The notes under the pieces are model-generated. The model was not told where the DNA came from and made no database searches. It saw nothing but the letters and a program-made list of their open reading frames with translations. From contig CAZTJA010000123.1 of assembly GCA_964613745.1 (NCBI GenBank), positions 1-8,540 of the forward strand: a DNA stretch of 8,540 nt. The letters run 5' to 3'. Each line of letters opens with the position of its first letter. Within the stretch, counting starts at the first letter, position 1. This stretch comes from CAZTJA01 sp964613745 (GTDB lineage: Bacteria; Desulfobacterota; Desulfomonilia; Desulfomonilales; Desulfomonilaceae). The translations under genes and the position numbers were made by a program. This document shows positions 1 through 5,191 of the stretch, piece after piece.

Positions 1-17
1 ACGGTAGCTAGGCTCAT
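1..17 (-). CDS. Possible start of a leftward gene running off the left edge (5 codons visible)
   Basis: Reading leftward, an ATG at 17-15 is followed by Ser-Leu-Ala-Thr before the window ends. An AGGGTGG stretch lies 8 bases upstream and could be a ribosome binding site. A TTGACA-N17-TAACCT promoter candidate (69-41) lies just before it, giving a leader of roughly 17 bases. The product cannot be guessed from five codons. The call rests only on the order promoter, Shine-Dalgarno-like run, ATG, and could be chance. Confidence 0.2.
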
Positions 18-40
18 TCGCCAGACCACCCTGCACCGTC

Positions 41-69
41 AGGTTATATTTTCCTTAGATCTTTGTCAA
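41..69 (-). promoter_or_regulatory. Leftward sigma70-type promoter candidate (TTGACA-N17-TAACCT)
   Basis: On the minus strand a perfect -35 box TTGACA (69-64) is followed after 17 bases by TAACCT (46-41). TATAAC overlaps it at 48-43 but would need a short 15-base spacer. It points at the possible ATG at 17. It is one of four similar leftward elements in the first 600 bases. Confidence 0.4.
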
Positions 70-134
70 GGCTTTTTTAACCTGCCCGATTTCTCGGGAT
101 CGCATTGCCGTATGTCAACGCTCTGGAATTTCTA

Positions 135-163
135 ACTGTAATCTAACCTGATCTTAATGTCAA
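135..163 (-). promoter_or_regulatory. Leftward sigma70-type promoter candidate (TTGACA-N17-TACAGT)
   Basis: On the minus strand a perfect TTGACA (163-158) is followed by a 17-base spacer and TACAGT (140-135), which matches TATAAT at four of six positions including the key T1, A2 and T6. The predicted transcript would run left through a further TTGACA (118-113) that has no matching -10 box, and through a small hairpin CCCGA-loop-TCGGG (85-98). Confidence 0.45.
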
Positions 164-355
164 GTAATTATTTCAGCGAAATGTTTTGGCGTGACCGACA
201 ACACTCATCTCCTTACCCTTAATCATCTTTGACCGGGGCAATGTTGTTCCCAACTTCGGAGATGTATCGGTTGATTTTCAAAAAAAGGAACCGTTGGACA
301 GCTTCCAACTCAATCGCAGTAGGATATGACTACCGTGACGTGGTTAGGTTCCGGG

Positions 356-363
356 TTGCTAAC
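356..363 (+). repeat. TTGCTAAC half-site, direct copy of the left half of the 469-482 palindrome
   Basis: The octamer TTGCTAAC occurs here and again at 468-475, where it is the left part of a perfect palindrome. A shared half-site 112 bases away in the same non-coding region would fit a DNA-binding regulator with more than one site. Eight bases can also recur by chance. Confidence 0.25.
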
Positions 364-468
364 ATTTTTCCGTGGTTTTTTCACGAATCAATGTTTGCAC
401 ATGAGCCGTCGCTGCTTCTGCATGCCTTTGTTCCGATCAGGATCGGCATCATTTTCCGTAGCGACAAT

Positions 469-482
469 TGCTAACGTTAGCA
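469..482. promoter_or_regulatory. 14-bp perfect palindrome overlapping a -10 box; operator candidate
   Basis: TGCTAACGTTAGCA at 469-482 is self-complementary over all 14 bases with no spacer. It covers the -10 hexamer (479-474) of the leftward promoter whose -35 box is at 502-497, which is where a repressor dimer would block RNA polymerase. Its inner octamer TAACGTTA recurs at 646-653, and its left half recurs at 356-363. Operator function is inferred from placement only. Confidence 0.4.
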
Positions 483-502
483 GGCTCTGTTTTCTTTGTC
501 AA
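474..502 (-). promoter_or_regulatory. Leftward sigma70-type promoter candidate (TTGACA-N17-TAACGT)
   Basis: A perfect TTGACA (502-497) is separated by 17 bases from TAACGT (479-474) on the minus strand. The -10 box keeps T1, A2 and T6 but is otherwise weak, which suits a regulated promoter, and it sits inside a 14-bp palindrome. The -35 box begins directly beyond the T-run of the hairpin at 505-533, so upstream leftward transcription would end just before this promoter starts. Downstream is a 23-codon reading frame (452-381, ATG ATG start) of doubtful reality. Confidence 0.4.
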
Positions 503-561
503 ATAAAAATGCTCCGTATCCGGAACATTTTTTCTAACTCATAGTTCGTTTCGTTGAACGT
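500..561 (-). ncRNA. Possible ~60-nt RNA between a promoter and a terminator
   Basis: The promoter candidate at 596-568 would start RNA near 561. The hairpin with T-tail at 533-505 would end it near 500, leaving a transcript of about 60 bases. Its only start codon opens a two-codon frame (ATG AGT TAG), so it is unlikely to encode protein. It matches no RNA family I recognise. It may equally be an aborted leader, with the terminator serving another transcript. Confidence 0.25.
505..533. terminator. Bidirectional rho-independent terminator
   Basis: The arms 505-516 (AAAAATGCTCCG) and 521-532 (CGGAACATTTTT) pair around a 4-base loop. Transcribed leftward, the stem is 12 bp with one G-U wobble and is followed by a T-rich tail. 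Transcribed rightward it has one C/A mismatch and ends in six T. Both readings look like intrinsic terminators, and the leftward one is better. No gene in this window clearly ends here. The nearest upstream leftward start is the promoter candidate at 596-568. Confidence 0.7.
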
Positions 562-567
562 GAAGCT

Positions 568-596
568 ACTTTACCCTCACCGTTCGGAACTGTCAA
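568..596 (-). promoter_or_regulatory. Leftward sigma70-type promoter candidate (TTGACA-N17-TAAAGT)
   Basis: A perfect TTGACA (596-591), a 17-base spacer and TAAAGT (573-568; four of six matches to TATAAT including T1, A2 and T6) lie on the minus strand. This is the strongest of the four leftward candidates in the left region. The next element downstream is the terminator at 533-505. Confidence 0.45.
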
Positions 597-991
597 GAGG
601 CCGGCAGGTTACCAACAAAGCCACTCCGACATTGGCTTTCGGTAGTAACGTTACGACCTTATGGTGCCAATGGCGGCAATTTTCTCCGACAGGCGTTCTG
701 ATCTCCCCAACGAGGCGCGTCCAAGATCTCTCATTCCGCCGTTCGAGCGCGCAGCTACGCGCATCCACGCGGCGCGGTCATGTATGCCCTGCAGGCAGTA
801 GCGATCAGTAGGATGAAGGCCTATCGCGCTCTTTCCCTTACAGGCGAACTATTCCGACTGTAGATAGGGCTAAATGGCATGTCTAGACGATTGATGTTGG
901 GTACTTCAGGTATGGACAATGGCAAAGCTGTAGAGGATAGCTGATGAGCGGCAGGCAACGGTGGTCGAACTGAATCCGGTGCGTGGGTGGT
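597..991. other. Non-coding stretch with no recognised gene
   Basis: Short open frames exist on both strands here (for example 554-811 plus and 577-768 minus), but they overlap each other, lack good ribosome binding sites and give unrecognisable, arginine- and serine-rich translations. A second copy of the palindromic octamer TAACGTTA lies at 646-653. The part near 690-780 is more GC-rich than its surroundings. I see no RNA gene, mobile element or array. Confidence 0.5.
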
Positions 992-1012
992 GCGGTTCCC
1001 GGCGGGAACCGC
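992..1012. terminator. Strong hairpin just past the ferredoxin stop codon, without a T-run
   Basis: GCGGTTCCC (992-1000) and GGGAACCGC (1004-1012) form a perfect 9-bp GC-rich stem with a 3-base loop. It lies 15 bases beyond the stop codon of the leftward ferredoxin gene, where a terminator is expected. Neither strand has a T-run after the stem, so it may act with Rho, stabilise the mRNA 3' end, or be a weak terminator. Confidence 0.5.
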
Positions 1013-1027
1013 GCTTCAGTCAAAAGG

Positions 1028-1456
1028 TTAGGCCGTTTGTTTTGCCGCTTGCGGAACAACCAGTTGGATGGCGTGTACAGGACAAGCCTGTTCACAAAGG
1101 CCGCATCCGACACAGGCTTTCGGATCGTAGAGGCCTGCAATAGACTCGTTGTTCAATTCACCCATGCCTAGTGCCTGGAAAGGACACACGGCAACGCACA
1201 CTTCGCATCCAACACAATCTTCTTTCCAAATATACGGTTTGGGCCAATCATTTCGTTTCACACGTGGAGGAGTATTTCCTTCAGCATCGCGAATTGCGCC
1301 GTAAGGGCATCCCCTGGCGCACACGCCGCATTCTATACATTTCGTTACATCAATGCTGTGGGGCTCCTTCTTTACGCCATTGGAGGCTCTCGTAGGACAA
1401 TTACGATAGCACGTTTGGCACCCCTTGCACTCCTCCGCAACGATACGATACGCCAT
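1028..1456 (-). CDS. Four-cluster [4Fe-4S] ferredoxin (polyferredoxin)
   Basis: A 142-residue, probably cytoplasmic electron carrier with no signal peptide or membrane segment. Four complete CxxCxxCxxxCP motifs are visible: C10/C13/C16/C20, C40/C43/C46/C50, C81/C84/C87/C91 and C115/C118/C121/C125. That predicts four [4Fe-4S] clusters arranged as two double-cluster modules joined by a basic, proline-containing linker (about 62-76). Such proteins pass electrons between low-potential oxidoreductases in anaerobes; no partner enzyme is in the window. The ATG is supported by AAAAGGAG (1470-1463) six bases upstream and by a promoter at 1551-1522. It is transcribed away from the histidine kinase gene, apparently alone, with a hairpin after the stop. 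It could be an electron-transfer subunit encoded apart from its complex. The ferredoxin call is firm, the specific partner unknown. Confidence 0.93.
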   Translation of the reverse strand: MAYRIVAEECKGCQTCYRNCPTRASNGVKKEPHSIDVTKCIECGVCARGCPYGAIRDAEGNTPPRVKRNDWPKPYIWKEDCVGCEVCVAVCPFQALGMGELNNESIAGLYDPKACVGCGLCEQACPVHAIQLVVPQAAKQTA

Positions 1457-1701
1457 TAGTCGCTCCTTTTCTTAGCAATGTCTGGGAGATAAAAGACGTG
1501 ACGAGATTATGACAGAGTAGCAATATAGCTGTAATAATCGGTTGAAGTCAAGATTCTTCACAATCACATTTACCTTTGGAGCGGTTTTACCGTATTGTTG
1601 AGGTCCATCGGTTCGTGCTATTTGTGTTTTGATTTTTTCAATCATGCTCCAGGATTATTTTTTGCTTCTATAGGGGTTTACGCGTTGTACCGGAGTCTCG
1701 C
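1457..1701. promoter_or_regulatory. Divergent intergenic region between ferredoxin and histidine kinase genes
   Basis: This AT-rich 245-base gap must hold control signals for both directions. The leftward promoter is clear (1551-1522). For the rightward operon the best guess is weak: TTGATT (1629-1634), 18 bases, then GATTAT (1653-1658). The kinase ribosome binding site is CGGAG (1691-1695), six bases before its ATG. An imperfect repeat TGATT/AATCA (1630-1644) overlaps the possible -35 box. Confidence 0.4.
1522..1551 (-). promoter_or_regulatory. Promoter of the ferredoxin gene (TTGACT-N18-TATATT)
   Basis: On the minus strand TTGACT (1551-1546) and TATATT (1527-1522) are separated by 18 bases. 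Each is one or two mismatches from the sigma70 consensus. Transcription would start near 1515, giving a leader of about 60 bases. A short inverted repeat (TGAAG 1543-1547 / CTTCA 1556-1560) straddles the -35 box and might bind a regulator. Confidence 0.65.
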
Positions 1702-3426
1702 ATGAAGATTTTTTCTTCGGTTGAAAATGCAGCAAGGGATTTCTTGAACATTCCTGAATCCGTAACATCGCCTCAGAGATATAAAGTTCTCAGGCGAAAC
1801 ATCACGCTACTGATGCTTCTTGTTACTCTCATTCCTTTATTTTTAATGGCTTTTATCAATTACCACCAGTACAGGACAGCGGTCCGGGAGGAAATAGAGT
1901 CACCGTTGAGAGTGCTTGTCAATAAGACGAAACATTCATTCGAGCTCTTCCTTGCCGGAAGACTTTCCGCCATAAGTTTTGTCGCTTCAGGATTCAGCTT
2001 TGATTATTTATCAGATGAAAAGAATCTCAATCGGATTTTTCTCGTTTTAAAACAAGAATTCAAAGGGTTCATCGACTTGGGTTTAATTGACTCGGAAGGA
2101 AACCAGGTAAGCTATGTAGGACCTTATCAGCTAACCGGTAAAAATTACGCCGATCAGGGATGGTTTCAGCAGGTACGGGTGAACGGGACATATATATCCG
2201 ACGTGTTCCTTGGTCACAGGAAGTTCCCCCATGTCGTTATTGCCGTTCAACACCTCGATGGTAACGGTAAGGGCTGGATTGTGCGCGCAACAATTGACAC
2301 GGCGCGATTCGATGATTTGATAGCAGCCATGCAGCTTGACCCGAAGAGCGATGCATTCCTCATAAATCAGCAAGGAACGCTTCAGACGAATTCAAAATTC
2401 TACGGAAAGGTGTTCGATACATGCATTGAATGTGTGCCGCCTATGAGTTCCGACGCGGACATAATCGAGAAGACCGATCCGAAAGGACGTGAGGTCCTAA
2501 TAGCCTATGCATATTTTCGTGATTCCGATTACATTCTCATGTTGGTCAAGCCAAAAGCGGACGTGCTGCGAACGTGGTACACATTAAAAAGTGAACTGCT
2601 ATGGCTATTGATCGGAGGGACAATTGTAATTTTTATCGTTGTCTACCGGCTCACCAAAGCTATGGTTGATAGAATGGAGGAGAGCGAGAACAAGAGGGAA
2701 TTGGCAATCCGCGAAATGCAGCACTCACACAAGTTGTCTTCCATTGGTCGTTTGGCCGCTGGAGTCGCTCACGAAATCAATAATCCTATGGCCGTTATAA
2801 ACGAGAAGGCCGGTTTGATCAAAGATCTCATTGAGATGAGACCGGATTTTCCGGACAAACCAAAATTCCTCGGCTTAGTCTCAGCAATACTCCAGTCCGT
2901 AAGCCGATGCAGAACAGTTACCCACCGTCTTCTCGGATTTGCAAAAAGAATGGACACTCAAATTGAGTTGCTTGATGTGAACGAAGTGGTAAGAGAGGTC
3001 TTAGGTTTTTTGGAAAAAGAGGCTCTGCACAGGAATATCGAGCTGGGACTCCACCTTGCAACGGATTTATCTCGCATCGCTTCGGATCGAGGGCAACTCC
3101 AGCAGGTTTTTCTGAACATACTTAATAACGCATTCCAAGCTGTTCCGGATTCGGGAAAGGTGTCCATCGCCAGCTTTGAAAAAGATATAGATACCGTGGG
3201 AGTGACGGTTCAAGATAATGGGCACGGTATGTCCGAAGAAACCCTCAAGCATATTTTTGAGCCTTTCTTTACCACAAAGAAAGATCATGGAACCGGACTG
3301 GGGCTTTCGATAACCTACGGTCTTGTAAAAAAGTTGGGCGGCGACATAGACGTACAAAGTAAAGAGGGGCACGGCACTCGGTTCACGGTTTACCTGCCCA
3401 AAAAGCAGCCAAACGGAATCGGATAA
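1702..3426 (+). CDS. Membrane sensor histidine kinase with double-Cache-like periplasmic domain
   Basis: A 574-residue inner-membrane sensor that autophosphorylates on histidine and should pass the phosphate to the receiver encoded next. The order is: a 30-residue basic cytoplasmic start, TM1 (about 33-53), a periplasmic domain of about 240 residues resembling dCache_1 (conserved stretch around Y149-D151, WFQQ at 154-157, ISDVF at 165-169), TM2 (about 298-317), a short helical linker instead of a recognisable HAMP, the HisKA helix with phospho-acceptor H357 in AGVAHEINNP, then the ATPase domain. The latter shows the N box (N475/N476), G1 DNGHGM (505-510), F box EPFFTTK (520-526) and G2 GTGLGLS (530-536). 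All catalytic boxes are intact, as in NtrB/DctB-type kinases. The sensor holds a C241-x-x-C244 pair that could be redox- or metal-responsive. GGAG lies six bases before the ATG. The ligand cannot be read from sequence. Confidence 0.93.
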   Translation: MKIFSSVENAARDFLNIPESVTSPQRYKVLRRNITLLMLLVTLIPLFLMAFINYHQYRTAVREEIESPLRVLVNKTKHSFELFLAGRLSAISFVASGFSFDYLSDEKNLNRIFLVLKQEFKGFIDLGLIDSEGNQVSYVGPYQLTGKNYADQGWFQQVRVNGTYISDVFLGHRKFPHVVIAVQHLDGNGKGWIVRATIDTARFDDLIAAMQLDPKSDAFLINQQGTLQTNSKFYGKVFDTCIECVPPMSSDADIIEKTDPKGREVLIAYAYFRDSDYILMLVKPKADVLRTWYTLKSELLWLLIGGTIVIFIVVYRLTKAMVDRMEESENKRELAIREMQHSHKLSSIGRLAAGVAHEINNPMAVINEKAGLIKDLIEMRPDFPDKPKFLGLVSAILQSVSRCRTVTHRLLGFAKRMDTQIELLDVNEVVREVLGFLEKEALHRNIELGLHLATDLSRIASDRGQLQQVFLNILNNAFQAVPDSGKVSIASFEKDIDTVGVTVQDNGHGMSEETLKHIFEPFFTTKKDHGTGLGLSITYGLVKKLGGDIDVQSKEGHGTRFTVYLPKKQPNGIG

Positions 3427-3430
3427 TAAA

Positions 3431-3805
3431 ATGTTACCAAGAAAGATATTGCTGGTCGATGATGAAGAAGATTTCGTAACGACTTTGGCCGAGCGGTTAT
3501 CCTTACGCGGTATTGAAGCGCAAACCGCCTTCAATGCTGAATCGGCCATTGAACAACTCTCGACGACCAAGTTTGACATTGTTGTAATGGATGTCATGAT
3601 GCCCGGAATGGGCGGTCTTGAAGCTTTAGGGCTGATGAAAAAACGCTATCCTGGGCTGCCCGTCATACTGTTGACTGGACTAGGGGCAATGGGGCACGGC
3701 AAGGAAGGCAAGGCCCTGGGAGCTTACGATTTCCTGGTGAAACCGCTGCAGTTGGACGAATTAATAGATAAAATTAATCAGGCACTTGCCTCTTCCGATC
3801 AATAG
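3431..3805 (+). CDS. Receiver-only (CheY-like) response regulator
   Basis: A 124-residue single receiver domain with no DNA-binding or enzymatic output. Key residues are present: acidic pair D10/D11, phospho-acceptor D54 in VVMDVMMPG, switch threonine T82 and lysine K104 in LVKPL. The ATG lies four bases after the kinase stop codon, so translation is probably coupled, and the kinase upstream is its likely phosphodonor. A lone receiver must act by binding a partner protein or by relaying phosphate to another component. The membrane protein encoded next, with cytoplasmic zinc-ribbon and GYF modules, is a possible partner, but that is inference. The assignment as a receiver is secure, the output unknown. 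Confidence 0.93.
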   Translation: MLPRKILLVDDEEDFVTTLAERLSLRGIEAQTAFNAESAIEQLSTTKFDIVVMDVMMPGMGGLEALGLMKKRYPGLPVILLTGLGAMGHGKEGKALGAYDFLVKPLQLDELIDKINQALASSDQ

Positions 3806-3811
3806 TCACTA

Positions 3812-3817
3812 TATAAT
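3812..3817 (+). promoter_or_regulatory. Perfect -10 hexamer (TATAAT) between response regulator and membrane protein genes
   Basis: TATAAT occurs 50 bases before the start of the next gene, in the longest gap (61 bases) between the first four rightward genes. The only -35-like sequence upstream is TTGCCT (3786-3791), 20 bases away, which is too far for a typical promoter. It could be an internal promoter with activator help, or a chance match in AT-rich spacer. Confidence 0.2.
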
Positions 3818-3866
3818 TCAGGGATTGTCTGATGAGCCAATGTGAAGCGAGGCAGTTGGATTAGTC

Positions 3867-5177
3867 ATGGAAAAAAAAGAGGCTCGTATAAAATGTAGTG
3901 GGTGCGGCACTTCGTACAAGCTCAAACTGCCTGTTACCGAAAAACCGGTAAGCTTCAAGTGCAAGAAATGCGGCAAGGTCCTGAAAATCAGATTAAAGCT
4001 TGATGAAGTCGATAAGGGTCACAATGATGTACCGGTGATCGAACGAGGAGAATTCGGCGGATCGTTTGAAACTACTCAATTGCCGGACACGGATACGTAT
4101 CAGAACACCCCTGCAGATAATGTTCCCGATCCGATGATCGAAGGCCACTCCTTTACTCGGGCTGAACCTTCCGATTATTCATCAATTAGCCGAAACAGTC
4201 CTCAGCGTCGATGGCTTGTTCTCGCAGGTGACATCGTCAAAGGACCTTTTTCGGACGACGAAATCATTCTGATGATCCGCAGGCGAGAGATTCAAGCGAG
4301 CACCTCTTTGCGAATGGGTGAAAGGCCATGGATAAAAGCGGGTGAAATAGCCGGCTTTCGGGAGTTGTTCGGCAGTTCGCCATCTGATCCGCCTCCATCC
4401 CACTCTCCTAAGACTACTGCACCCGAAACACTTGGGCCCGTAACTTTTCAATCACGCATATGGAAGTCCCTAGGTTTTCCGTTTAGGAACATCAAAGCGT
4501 TTGCTTCCTTTGCAGCAATCGCTTTTGTGGGGTTTGCCGCCATTTCTTTCGATTTTCTCATAGGATTGCTTCCGCTGTGGGTGTTGTGGGTACCGCTATT
4601 CGGATACCTCATCCTGCTTTGTAAGGAGTCCGCCGCAAACACGGAAGAAGTCCCGCCTGACTTCAAGTTCCCTGAACTCGGCAAACTTTTTCAATCCGGC
4701 CTACCCGTGTCACTCTTTGTTCTCCTGTATTCCGTTCTTCCCGTCAGCATATTGCTCATTTTGATGATTGCCGCCTTCCTAAATGATTACGTACTTCTAG
4801 GATGGTTAGCCGTCTTTGCCGTATGCTTGATTTTTCTCGTTTCAATGAGTGTGGTGCCGGCCGGTATCTATCTATTGGAACGAACAAATAATTTGTTAAT
4901 TGCTTTGGATCCGACCAAATTAGTACATGTTATGAAAACGGGAGGCAAGACTTACCGGGATTTGCTGCCTGTGGCAATTGCTGCTGGAGTCGTTATCATT
5001 GTGGCTGTGTTGGCATCGGTATTCCTTGTGGAAGTACCTTTCGTGGGATTTGTTCTAGCTGGATTACTTCCGGCTGCAACCCTGACTTATCTTGATTTCA
5101 TTCTATTCCACGCCGTGGGCATGTTTGTGCATCAGAATCCCAGTCTCCCTATTCCAGCCAAGAAAAAAAAGAAATAG
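3867..5177 (+). CDS. Zinc-ribbon / GYF-like / multi-pass membrane protein
   Basis: A 436-residue protein of unknown function joining three modules. Residues 8-40 form an MJ0042-type zinc ribbon (C10xxC13 and C32xxC35). After a polar linker, residues 115-168 resemble the GYF_2 family (W116, KGPFSDDEI around 125-133, W155), usually a protein-binding module. After a Pro/Ser-rich stretch (171-195), about six hydrophobic helices follow (about 211-229, 233-252, 280-305, 309-333, 366-388, 392-420), with the later part resembling DUF4013 membrane proteins. It ends in five lysines. There is no signal peptide, so the zinc ribbon and GYF parts should face the cytoplasm. The ATG has a weak GGA (3858-3860) before it, and the coding start and end each contain an A8 run. 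It follows the receiver gene by 61 bases and precedes the exported repeat protein by 14, so it may link the two-component pair to the envelope. Confidence 0.85.
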   Translation: MEKKEARIKCSGCGTSYKLKLPVTEKPVSFKCKKCGKVLKIRLKLDEVDKGHNDVPVIERGEFGGSFETTQLPDTDTYQNTPADNVPDPMIEGHSFTRAEPSDYSSISRNSPQRRWLVLAGDIVKGPFSDDEIILMIRRREIQASTSLRMGERPWIKAGEIAGFRELFGSSPSDPPPSHSPKTTAPETLGPVTFQSRIWKSLGFPFRNIKAFASFAAIAFVGFAAISFDFLIGLLPLWVLWVPLFGYLILLCKESAANTEEVPPDFKFPELGKLFQSGLPVSLFVLLYSVLPVSILLILMIAAFLNDYVLLGWLAVFAVCLIFLVSMSVVPAGIYLLERTNNLLIALDPTKLVHVMKTGGKTYRDLLPVAIAAGVVIIVAVLASVFLVEVPFVGFVLAGLLPAATLTYLDFILFHAVGMFVHQNPSLPIPAKKKKK

Positions 5178-5191
5178 GACGGCCGGCGTAA

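Noticed and set aside
85..98. Hairpin CCCGA-loop-TCGGG as a terminator.
   Set aside because: Stem of only five pairs and no T-run on the proper side of either strand.
1..135. Rightward frame open from the left edge to a TAA at 133-135 (44 codons), possibly the end of a gene.
   Set aside because: The translation has no recognisable motif and unusual composition, and the segment holds AT-rich leftward promoter-like sequence. Length is compatible with chance.
381..452. Leftward 23-codon frame (double ATG start) downstream of the 502-474 promoter candidate.
   Set aside because: Only a weak GGA lies upstream, and frames this short arise easily by chance; not supportable as a gene without conservation data.
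229..544. Two overlapping rightward reading frames of 72-81 codons.
   Set aside because: They overlap in different frames, have no ribosome binding site, use unusual residue composition, and the second spans the terminator hairpin at 505-533.
554..811. Opposed 63-85 codon frames in the GC-richer part of the left region.
   Set aside because: Sense and antisense frames are both open, which is typical of GC-richer non-coding DNA. Neither translation shows a domain, and the leftward promoter at 596-568 overlaps them.
883..1395. Several 60-85 codon frames over and beside the ferredoxin gene.
   Set aside because: They are shadows of the ferredoxin coding sequence, whose 16 regularly spaced cysteines show which frame is real.
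1629..1645. TTGAT...ATCAT resembling an FNR/Crp-type site before the kinase gene.
   Set aside because: The half-sites are seven bases apart instead of the four expected for FNR, and the second half has a mismatch; AT-rich chance similarity is likelier.
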